From contig DATCCR010000295.1 in NCBI GenBank assembly GCA_036511155.1, positions 1-11,965 of the forward strand: a stretch of 11,965 bases of DNA, in the 5' to 3' direction. The DNA comes from Bog-756 sp036511155 (GTDB lineage: Bacteria > Actinomycetota > Acidimicrobiia > Acidimicrobiales > RAAP-2). The position numbers and the translations under genes are program-made. Under the pieces are notes generated by a model. The model did no database searches. It was not told the DNA's origin and saw only the letters and a list, made by a program, of their open reading frames with translations. Numbering within the stretch: the first letter of the stretch is position 1; each line of letters starts with the position of its first letter. This document shows, piece by piece, positions 1 through 6,083 of the stretch.

Positions 1-99
1 GACGAGGATCCCCGGTGGTCCTTCACGCCCCAGCCGGTCTTCGGCCAGGAGCCCGACCTCGGCCACGACCGACCGCCCGAGACCACACCCCGGGAGTGA
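1..99 (+). CDS. 3' end of an unrecognised protein (partial)
   Basis: The frame starting at base 1 is open until a TGA at 97-99 and gives the last 32 residues of a protein whose body lies outside the window. The tail is rich in Pro, Asp and Glu, with a short aromatic stretch (RWSFTPQPVFGQEPDL), and looks like a disordered C-terminus. No family is recognisable. The next plus-strand start is at 120, only 20 bp after the stop, but that gene appears to have its own -10 element in the gap, so an operon is not certain. The call rests on an open frame with ordinary high-GC composition, and a chance open frame of this length cannot be excluded. Confidence 0.45.
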   Translation, partial: DEDPRWSFTPQPVFGQEPDLGHDRPPETTPRE

Positions 100-107
100 G
101 GGGGGCG

Positions 108-119
108 TAGCCTGACTCC
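108..119 (+). promoter_or_regulatory. Leaderless-type -10 element of the DUF2510-like gene
   Basis: TAGCCT at 108-113 fits the actinobacterial -10 consensus TANNNT. Exactly 6 nt (GACTCC) separate it from the ATG at 120, so transcription would begin at or next to the start codon. No Shine-Dalgarno sequence lies between, and no convincing -35 is visible. Leaderless transcripts with this geometry are well known in mycobacteria; their use here is inference. Confidence 0.55.
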
Positions 120-389
120 ATGGATCCGAACCCGGCAGAAGGCTGGTACAGGGACCCCTACGGCATCCACGAGCAGCGGTGGTTCTCGGGCGGCAGGCCG
201 TCGGCACTGGTCCGTGACGAGGCAGTCGAGTCGAACGATCCCCCGCCCGGCACACCCCTCCCGGAGACCCCCGTCCGCGCACTTGCCCCACCACCCAACG
301 GTGACGACCTCCGCCGTGCCGGCGACGGCGAGGTCACCGATCCGCACGACGCCGCCATGAGTGCCTGGGGGACGATCCCCCACAACTAG
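120..389 (+). CDS. Small DUF2510-like protein
   Basis: An 89-residue protein. Residues 8-32 (EGWYRDPYGIHEQRWFSGGR onwards) resemble the DUF2510 domain, a short actinobacterial module with the pattern GWYxDPxG...RW/YW..G. Its function is unknown, and it usually sits at the end of membrane or secreted proteins. Here it is followed only by a Pro/Asp-rich tail (about residues 36-89), with no membrane segment or signal peptide. The ATG is chosen because a TAGCCT -10 element lies 6 nt upstream. The gene runs towards queF and stops 13 bp before the end of that gene. Its last codons contain a perfect G5/C5 hairpin that could terminate transcription. The second Trp of the usual YWDG..W pattern is replaced, so the match is partial. 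Confidence 0.65.
   Translation: MDPNPAEGWYRDPYGIHEQRWFSGGRPSALVRDEAVESNDPPPGTPLPETPVRALAPPPNGDDLRRAGDGEVTDPHDAAMSAWGTIPHN
366..382. terminator. Perfect G/C hairpin between convergent genes
   Basis: TGGGGG (366-371), a 5-nt loop (ACGAT), then CCCCCA (377-382) form a perfect 6-bp stem. It lies in the last codons of the DUF2510-like gene and 21 nt beyond the queF stop, so it could serve either strand. There is no U-tract. Hairpins without U-tracts are often proposed as actinobacterial terminators, but activity is inference. Confidence 0.45.
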
Positions 390-402
390 AAGTCGGCCCG
401 GC

Positions 403-762
403 TCAACCCGCGTCCGGGTGCGACGCCTCCACCACCGTGTGGATCCCGCCTCGGACCAGCCAGTCGGTGACCACGGTCATGCGGCGAGGGGCGATGGCCG
501 CCACCAGGTCGTCGAGGATCCGGTTGGTCATGTCTTCGTGGAAGCCGCCCTCGTTGCGGAAGCTCCACAGGTAGAGCTTGAGCGACTTGAGCTCCACGAG
601 CGACTGGTCGGGCACGTAGGAGATGCGCACCGTGGCGAAGTCGGGCTGCCCCGTCAGCGGGCAGAGGCAGGTGAACTCGGGGGTGTCGCAGGTGACCTGG
701 TAGTCACGCCCGGGGTGCGGGTTGGGGACGGCCTGGAGGTCTTTGCTGGGTTGGGATGGCAT
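403..762 (-). CDS. queF: NADPH-dependent 7-cyano-7-deazaguanine reductase QueF
   Basis: A 119-residue cytosolic enzyme that reduces the nitrile of preQ0 to the aminomethyl group of preQ1 in queuosine tRNA biosynthesis. It belongs to the short, type I (YkvM-like) QueF class, which has a single tunnelling-fold domain. The QueF signature is complete. FTCLCPLTGQPDFATV contains the nucleophile Cys34, which forms the thioimide, and the proton donor Asp41. ELKSLKLY (57-64) is the family motif that binds NADPH, and Glu76 in GGFHED is the conserved substrate-binding Glu. The ATG lies 9 nt after a TAGCCT -10 element and has no Shine-Dalgarno sequence. The gene is 44 bp downstream of thrB and probably has its own promoter. 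No other queuosine genes are in the window. Confidence 0.95.
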   Translation of the reverse strand: MPSQPSKDLQAVPNPHPGRDYQVTCDTPEFTCLCPLTGQPDFATVRISYVPDQSLVELKSLKLYLWSFRNEGGFHEDMTNRILDDLVAAIAPRRMTVVTDWLVRGGIHTVVEASHPDAG

Positions 763-777
763 ACGGCGCCGAGGCTA
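763..777 (-). promoter_or_regulatory. Putative -10 element of queF
   Basis: On the minus strand TAGCCT (772-777) is followed by 9 nt and then the queF ATG. This geometry would give a transcript with no leader or one of only 2-3 nt. No purine-rich ribosome binding site is present. The hexamer is identical to the one before the gene at 120. A -35 is not obvious. Confidence 0.5.
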
Positions 778-806
778 CCGGCCCTGGTTCGACCGGCACA
801 CCCCGG

Positions 807-1688
807 CTACAGATCGTCGTCGTAGAGCCCGCCGGTGCCGTCCCGGTCGACCATGAGGCCGTCCATGTCGGCATGGAGCAGGAGCACCTGCCCGGGTAGA
901 CCGGCCTCGGCCAGGGCCTGCTCGCCGGCCGTCTGCACCTTGGCGGCATCGGCGCCGCGGCAGATCCCCATCAGCGACGGCCCTGCGCCCGACCAGCACG
1001 AGGCGAGGGCACCGCCGGCCACCATGGCCGCCAGGAGCTTGGGGGCCGCCGGGAAGAGCGGGCTGCGGTAGTCCTGGTGCAGACGGTCCTCGGTCGCCTC
1101 CGGAATCAGAAGCCGGGAGTCGGCCATCCCCGCCATCAGCAGGGCCATGCGGGAGAGGTTGAACGAGGCGCTCTCCCGGCTGACCTCGGAAGGCAGCGCC
1201 TGCCGAGCCCGTGCCGTCGACAGGGTCATGTCGGGGACGATGACCACGAAGGCCAGGCTGACGTCGAGTGGCAGGCGCACCACGTGCACCCCGCCCTTCA
1301 CCACGGCGGCGGCCACGAAACCGCCCACCATCGAGGCGGCGGCGTTGTCGGGGTGGCCGTCCATGGCCGTCGCCACCGACAGGGGGTCCTTGGCGCCGGC
1401 GGCGGCCGCAGCGGCCACGGCCAGGGCGGCCGAGGAACCGAGCCCCCGGGCGATGGGGATCTCGGAACGCACGGTGATGGCCAGCCGGTCGGTGCCGGCC
1501 ACGTCGATGGCCACCCTGGCGGCCAGGTGGGAGGAGTCGTCGGCGAGCCCCTCGCCCTCGCCCACGGACCGGACGATCAGCTTCGAGGCAGGCTCCACGT
1601 CGACCAACACGTAGCGGTTGAGGGCGAGGCCGAGCGTGTCGAATCCCGGGCCCAGATTTGCCGATGATGCAGGTACTCGTGCTCGCAC
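807..1688 (-). CDS. thrB: Homoserine kinase (GHMP family)
   Basis: This enzyme phosphorylates L-homoserine with ATP to O-phosphohomoserine, the step before threonine synthase. The protein has 293 residues, close to the usual ThrB length. All GHMP motifs are present: the N-terminal motif VPASSANLGPGFDTLGLAL (5-23), the ATP-binding loop ARGLGSSAA (80-88), GHPDN (111-115), which is typical of homoserine kinases, and the third motif SGAGPS (233-238). The frame stays open to a GTG at 1721, but the GTG at 1688 is preferred. It lies just ahead of the conserved VPASSANLGPG and is preceded at 6 nt by a TANNNT -10 (TACGTT). It starts 43 bp after the carboxypeptidase stop. In actinobacteria thrB often follows hom and thrC; neither is nearby here. 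Confidence 0.93.
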   Translation of the reverse strand: MRARVPASSANLGPGFDTLGLALNRYVLVDVEPASKLIVRSVGEGEGLADDSSHLAARVAIDVAGTDRLAITVRSEIPIARGLGSSAALAVAAAAAAGAKDPLSVATAMDGHPDNAAASMVGGFVAAAVVKGGVHVVRLPLDVSLAFVVIVPDMTLSTARARQALPSEVSRESASFNLSRMALLMAGMADSRLLIPEATEDRLHQDYRSPLFPAAPKLLAAMVAGGALASCWSGAGPSLMGICRGADAAKVQTAGEQALAEAGLPGQVLLLHADMDGLMVDRDGTGGLYDDDL

Positions 1689-1700
1689 CGTTCCAACGTA
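1689..1700 (-). promoter_or_regulatory. Leaderless-type -10 element of thrB
   Basis: TACGTT (1695-1700, minus strand) followed by GGAACG and the GTG at 1686-1688 repeats the 6-nt geometry seen before the gene at 120. It supports the shorter ThrB start. A run of five G just upstream could instead be a ribosome binding site for the same GTG, in which case the hexamer is coincidental. Confidence 0.42.
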
Positions 1701-1731
1701 CCCCCGCCGACCGTGGTGCACCGGGACCGGA

Positions 1732-3342
1732 CTACCCGGACCGCGGACCCGATACCGAAACCGATCCCGATCGGCACGTCGGGCACGGCGTGTGCTGCAG
1801 GCGCCACCACACCGAGGGCTCGGGAACGGTCTGGGCCAACCGGAGTGGCACGACCTGGAACTGCGAGCCGATGGCGAAGATGGACGAGCCCACGTACGTG
1901 CCCGACGTCGCCCCGGGCGGCACCGTGACGAACCGGGTCATCGACTTGACCTGCTGCCCCGGCCAGCCGGGGAGCCACGCCCCGGCAGCCGTGGCGTAGG
2001 AAACCGTGTGGGGTCGACCGCCCCAGGTGGCTGTCACCGTCCCGGCCTCCGCGCCCTTCGTGGCCACCGTCACGGGGACGATCGCCGCCTGGGTCGCCGC
2101 CAGCAGGGGCTCGACGACCGGCCGGGTGAACTTGAACGGGTCGGCGATGGGCAGGTCCTTCAACGGGATCGACGTGGTGGTCGTGGTCGGCGGCGGCTCC
2201 GTCGTGGTGGTCGTGGTCGGCGGCGGGGGCGGGGCGCCCGGGGCCGGGGGCGCGGTGGTGGTCGTGGTGGTGGTCGTGGTGGTGGTCGGTGTCGGCTTGG
2301 GTAGCGTCGGGGGCGGCGTGGGCTGACCCAGGACGGCGACGATCACCAGGACCGACCGGCCCTCGATGATCCGGTTGGCGGCGAGCACCATGCACGCCCC
2401 GGCGTCGGAGGTGTAGCCCGACTTGATGCCGACCACGCCGCCGGTGCCGACCTCCGGGACGATGTTGTTCAAGGTCCCGACCAGCGGGAGGGTCACCTTC
2501 GGGAGGGCCACCACTTCGGCGAAGGTCGGGATGGCCATGCCGACGGATGCCACCTTCAGAACATCGGCCGCCGACGACACGCTGTGGGGGTCGAAGCCGC
2601 TGGCGTCGACGTAGTGGGTGTCCGTGGCCCCGAGCGAGGCGGCCAGGGCGTTCATCTTGCCCACGAAGGCGTCGACCGAGCCGGCGTCCCACACGGCCAG
2701 GCTGTAGGCGATGTCGTTGGCGGACTGGGTCAGCAATGCCTCGAGCATCTGTCGCTCGGTCAGGGTCTCTCCCGCCTGGATGGTGATGCTCGACTCGTCG
2801 AGGTGCAGTTCGGCCTGGTACTCGGCGGCGTCGCCCGACGTGATCGTGATCACCGGCCCGGCCGACCCGGCCGGGATCGGGTGGTCCTTCAGGATCACGA
2901 CTGCGGTCGCAATCTTGGTCAACGAGGCGATCGAGGTCGGGTACTCGGTGCCCGACTGGGCGCTGAACCCGAGTGACGGGACGACCACCGCCCCCTGGCC
3001 CTTCGACGGCCACGGCAGGACCGGGGGGCCGCCGGGCACGACGGCCGCAGCCGTCATGGTGGCGTGTGGCACCGCCGGGGCCAAGGGGGCGTTGATCCGC
3101 AGGGCGGCCGCCCACGTCGAGCCGCCGACCAGCAGCACTCCGACACCCCCCACCACCCACGGCCACCGACGGCGTCGACGATTGGCCGAGTGCCGATGGC
3201 CGGCAATTGCGACTCCGTCCGCACCCTCGGCGTGCGCCCCCTTGCCCCGACGCCGGCCCCGACCACGCCGTTGGCGGCCGGACGTCTCGGCCAGGTGCAC
3301 CTTCGGGCCGGACGCGCTGTGCCCTTCGTCGGTCGTGGTCAT
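1732..3342 (-). CDS. Membrane-anchored D-alanyl-D-alanine carboxypeptidase (peptidase S11)
   Basis: A penicillin-binding protein of the DacA/PBP5 type that removes the terminal D-Ala from peptidoglycan stem peptides outside the cell. It has 536 residues: a basic cytoplasmic head (1-59, with RRRRR just before the membrane), one uncleaved membrane segment (about 60-80), then the S11 catalytic domain (about 105-340). The three active-site motifs are SLTK (Ser140 nucleophile, Lys143), SAN (207-209) and KSG (307-309), the last replacing the commoner KTG. A low-complexity Thr/Pro linker (341-392) separates this domain from a C-terminal region (about 393-500) in the place of the PBP5 C-terminal domain. 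The last 35 or so residues look unstructured. No ribosome binding site or clear promoter precedes the ATG; 91 bp separate it from ftsK upstream. Confidence 0.92.
   Translation of the reverse strand: MTTTDEGHSASGPKVHLAETSGRQRRGRGRRRGKGAHAEGADGVAIAGHRHSANRRRRRWPWVVGGVGVLLVGGSTWAAALRINAPLAPAVPHATMTAAAVVPGGPPVLPWPSKGQGAVVVPSLGFSAQSGTEYPTSIASLTKIATAVVILKDHPIPAGSAGPVITITSGDAAEYQAELHLDESSITIQAGETLTERQMLEALLTQSANDIAYSLAVWDAGSVDAFVGKMNALAASLGATDTHYVDASGFDPHSVSSAADVLKVASVGMAIPTFAEVVALPKVTLPLVGTLNNIVPEVGTGGVVGIKSGYTSDAGACMVLAANRIIEGRSVLVIVAVLGQPTPPPTLPKPTPTTTTTTTTTTTAPPAPGAPPPPPTTTTTTEPPPTTTTTSIPLKDLPIADPFKFTRPVVEPLLAATQAAIVPVTVATKGAEAGTVTATWGGRPHTVSYATAAGAWLPGWPGQQVKSMTRFVTVPPGATSGTYVGSSIFAIGSQFQVVPLRLAQTVPEPSVWWRLQHTPCPTCRSGSVSVSGPRSG
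2173..2289. repeat. Low-complexity repeats encoding the Thr/Pro linker
   Basis: Inside the carboxypeptidase gene, a 24-bp sequence starting CGTGGTGGTCGTGG occurs at 2173-2196 and again at 2203-2226, a 30-bp period. The 12-bp unit GGTGGTGGTCGT is present at 2254-2265 and 2266-2277, with a third copy at 2278-2289 that differs in its last base. On the coding strand these read mostly as ACC/ACG threonine codons. Slippage here would change linker length in steps of whole residues if the units stay in frame. Confidence 0.85.
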
Positions 3343-3353
3343 CGATCGGTCAG

Positions 3354-3408
3354 GTCGGGCACGGGTCGGGACGTCGGGTGGTCGGGACGAAGCGTCGGAT
3401 CAGGTCGG
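3354..3408. repeat. Array of GTCGG pentamers between ftsK and the carboxypeptidase gene
   Basis: Six copies of GTCGG on the plus strand begin at 3354, 3365, 3373, 3381, 3394 and 3404, filling most of the 91-bp spacer. Spacing is uneven (8-13 bp). The array holds no ORF or obvious promoter. It could be a protein-binding cluster, a transcript structure, or simply GC-biased sequence. Confidence 0.4.
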
Positions 3409-3433
3409 AGGGTTCGAGGCAGCCGGCGCCGGT

Positions 3434-5983
3434 TCAGCGGGCGTCCAGCTCTTCGGGCGTCATGAGCACGGCACGGGCCTTGGAGCCCTCGGATGGCCCC
3501 ACGATGCCCCGCAGCTCCATCAGGTCCATCAGGCGGCCGGCCCTGGCGAAGCCGACCCGGAGCTTGCGCTGCAGCATCGAGGTCGAGCCCAGCTGGGACC
3601 GGACGACGAGGTCCATGGCCTGTGCCAGCAACTCGTCGTCGTCACTGTCGTCACCGGCGCCGGCGCGGGGACCTTCGGCCCCGACGACCTCCTCGATCCC
3701 GGCCACGACTTCCATGGGCCGCTGCCGCTTCCAGTGGGCGGCCACAGCGCGGACCTCCTCCTCGCTGACCCAGGGACCTTGGATCCTCTGGGGGTTGGAG
3801 GAGGAGGCGGTCAGCAGGAGCATGTCGCCCTTGCCGATGAGGCGTTCGGCGCCCGGCTGGTCGAGGATGACGCGGCTGTCGGCCAGCGACGACACCGAGA
3901 AGGCCATCCGGGACGGCACGTTGGCCTTGATCACGCCGGTGATCACATCGACCGACGGGCGCTGCGTGGCCAGCACGAGGTGGATGCCGACCGCCCGGGC
4001 CATCTGGGCGATCCGGCACACCGACTCCTCGACATCACGGGCGGCCACCATCATCAGGTCGTTGAGCTCGTCCACCACGATCAGGATGAAGGGCAGGCGG
4101 GGGAAACGGACCTGGGAGTCGTCGTCCTCGTCCACCTCGTCGTCGGTGCCCTGCATGCGGAGGCGGTAGGCCTCCTCGTACTCACCGAGGTCGCCGGAGT
4201 CGAAGGCGGCGTTGTACCCGGTGATGTCCCGCTGTCCCACTTCGGCCAGCAAGTCGTAGCGGCGCTCCATCTCCGTGACCGCCCAGGCCAGAGCGTTGGC
4301 CGCCTTCTTCGGGTCGACGACCACCTGGGTGAGCAGGTGGGGCAGGTCGTTGTACTGCCCGAGCTCGACACGCTTCGGGTCGATGAGGATGAAGCGGACC
4401 TGGTCGGGCGTGGCCCGGGTCAGGATCGAGGTGAGGACCGAGTTGATGCACGAGGACTTGCCAGAGCCGGTGGAGCCGGAGACCAGCACGTGGGGCATCT
4501 CGGCCAGGTTGGCGATCACGGCCCGGCCGGCGATGTCGCGACCCAGGGCCACCTCGAGCGGGTGGGTGGCCTTGGCCGCTTCGGGCGAGGCCAGGATGTC
4601 CCCCAGGGCGACCAGCACCCGGCGGCGGTTGGGGACCTCGACGCCGATGGCCGACTTTCCCGGAATGGGGGCCAGGATCCGCACGTCAGGCGACGCCATG
4701 GCGTAGGCGATGTCCTTCGACAACGAGGTCACCCGTGCCACCTTGACGCCGGCGCCCAGCTCCAGCTCGTAGCGGGTGACGGTCGGGCCGACCGTGCGGC
4801 CCACCAGGCGGGTGTCGACCCCGTGCGCCGAGAGCGCATGAACCAGGGCGGCACCGGCGGCGTCCACCTCGGTCTCGTCGATGATCTGGGCCTTGGCCCG
4901 CTTCAGCAGGTTGGCCGGCGGGAGCTTCCAGTCGCCCGCTGCCGGTCCCATGCGCATCTCGAGCTGCTCGCCCTTGCCGGGCTTGGTCGCCGCCTCGGGC
5001 AGGACCACCGGCTCGAGGACGTCGTCGGCCAGCGGGTCGTGGGCGTCGTCGACCAATTCGACGTGCTCCGAGGCCGGCTCGTCGGCGACTTCATGGGCAA
5101 CCGCAGCCATCGAGGGTTGGCGCCCCTCGGCCAGGGCCCGGCCGAACGGGTCGGTGGGCTCGTCGACCACGTCGTCCACGGCCACGCCGGCCCGGTCGCC
5201 CCGGGCGGCGCCGACCAACCACCGCACCGCACGGGTGAGGCCGGCGGCGGCGGCGCGCACCGACACCCCGGTGAAGACGAGGATCCCGACGGCGGCGACC
5301 ACGGCGAGCACCACGGCGGCGCCGAACCCGCCAAGCCCATGACCGAGCGGGTTGGCCACGGCGGCACCGACCCATCCGCCGGCCGCCGACAGCTCCTTCG
5401 TGGAGGCCCGCAGGGCAGGTGAACCGCCGGCCAGGGCGGCCATCCCGGACACCGACAGAAGGACGAGGGTCCCGCCGATGACGGCGCGAGCCGGCTCACG
5501 ACGCACTCGCTCGACAGGAGCGCCGGAACCGGCACCGCCACGACGACGGGCGGCGGTCGGTTCACCCTCCGGGTCCTCGCCGCGACCCATCAGCATGCGT
5601 ACGCCCACGGCGATCAGCACCGGGGGCAGGAGGAACCGGCCCCAGCCCAAGAGGTCGCCCATCCCGACCCGGGCGGCGTGGCCGACAGGGCCGAGCGAGC
5701 CGCCGTAGAAGGCGACGGCGCAGAGGACGCCCAGGGTGACCAGGCCCACGCCCCAGAGGTCGGTGGCGTGGCCGGCGGCCACGGCCCCCATCGAGGCCAG
5801 CAGGCCGCCGGACTCCTTGGCGTGGGCGCCCGACCGGCCCGAACGGCCGGAACGACCGCCGCCCCGGCCCGACTGGCTCTTCTTCGCGGGGGCGCCCCGG
5901 CTCGATCGAGACGGGGGTGTCGCCTTGCCCTTGGGCCGCGATGCCCCGGATCGACCCGCCTGACGCTTGGTGGCGGTCGTCAC
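3434..5983 (-). CDS. ftsK: DNA translocase FtsK/SpoIIIE
   Basis: The septal DNA pump that moves chromosome ends clear of the closing septum. It has 849 residues. A Lys/Arg/Ser/Gly-rich cytoplasmic head (1-58) is followed by four hydrophobic segments (about 76-95, 113-132, 164-186, 218-240), an acidic linker (about 265-345) and the alpha/beta motor (about 355-760). Walker A is GSTGSGKSS (503-511, with Lys509) and Walker B is ILIVVDEL (633-640, Asp638-Glu639). LATQRPSVDVITG (671-683) is the usual motor motif. The winged-helix gamma domain (about 783-842, STSMLQRKLRVGFARAGRLM) would recognise the orienting DNA motifs. The GTG start is supported by GGGAGG 4 nt upstream. Oddities are DELNDLMM where DELADLMM is usual, and an acidic insert (about 598-625) just before Walker B. 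Confidence 0.96.
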   Translation of the reverse strand: MTTATKRQAGRSGASRPKGKATPPSRSSRGAPAKKSQSGRGGGRSGRSGRSGAHAKESGGLLASMGAVAAGHATDLWGVGLVTLGVLCAVAFYGGSLGPVGHAARVGMGDLLGWGRFLLPPVLIAVGVRMLMGRGEDPEGEPTAARRRGGAGSGAPVERVRREPARAVIGGTLVLLSVSGMAALAGGSPALRASTKELSAAGGWVGAAVANPLGHGLGGFGAAVVLAVVAAVGILVFTGVSVRAAAAGLTRAVRWLVGAARGDRAGVAVDDVVDEPTDPFGRALAEGRQPSMAAVAHEVADEPASEHVELVDDAHDPLADDVLEPVVLPEAATKPGKGEQLEMRMGPAAGDWKLPPANLLKRAKAQIIDETEVDAAGAALVHALSAHGVDTRLVGRTVGPTVTRYELELGAGVKVARVTSLSKDIAYAMASPDVRILAPIPGKSAIGVEVPNRRRVLVALGDILASPEAAKATHPLEVALGRDIAGRAVIANLAEMPHVLVSGSTGSGKSSCINSVLTSILTRATPDQVRFILIDPKRVELGQYNDLPHLLTQVVVDPKKAANALAWAVTEMERRYDLLAEVGQRDITGYNAAFDSGDLGEYEEAYRLRMQGTDDEVDEDDDSQVRFPRLPFILIVVDELNDLMMVAARDVEESVCRIAQMARAVGIHLVLATQRPSVDVITGVIKANVPSRMAFSVSSLADSRVILDQPGAERLIGKGDMLLLTASSSNPQRIQGPWVSEEEVRAVAAHWKRQRPMEVVAGIEEVVGAEGPRAGAGDDSDDDELLAQAMDLVVRSQLGSTSMLQRKLRVGFARAGRLMDLMELRGIVGPSEGSKARAVLMTPEELDAR

Positions 5984-5999
5984 AGTGCCTCCCAGGCTA
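5984..5999 (-). promoter_or_regulatory. ftsK ribosome binding site with adjoining TAGCCT
   Basis: On the minus strand TAGCCT (5994-5999) runs directly into GGGAGG (5988-5993), then 4 nt, then the GTG start. GGGAGG is a good Shine-Dalgarno sequence and fixes the start. If TAGCCT were the -10, the transcript would begin near the start codon and lose the ribosome binding site, so the two readings compete. An imperfect inverted repeat (5995-6000 with 6013-6018) overlaps the hexamer. Confidence 0.5.
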
Positions 6000-6083
6000 C
6001 TGCCGCCCAGGGGTAGTCAGTGGGACACCACGGATTCACGGAGCCATGTCCGACCACAGGGCCCGGACCGACATTCGGCCAGG

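Noticed and set aside
2173..2289. A possible CRISPR-like or regulatory repeat array
   Set aside because: The repeats are short, have no unique spacers, and read cleanly as Thr/Pro codons within a gene.
1577..3166. A 529-codon minus-strand frame overlapping the carboxypeptidase gene in another frame
   Set aside because: Its translation is Arg/Gly/His-rich with no domain, while the other frame holds SxxK, SxN and KSG in the right order.
2711..5422. A 903-codon open frame on the plus strand across ftsK and the carboxypeptidase gene
   Set aside because: It is antisense to two genes with clear motifs. Its translation is rich in Gly, Arg, His and Asp with no domain, which is the usual result of an open reverse frame in high-GC DNA.
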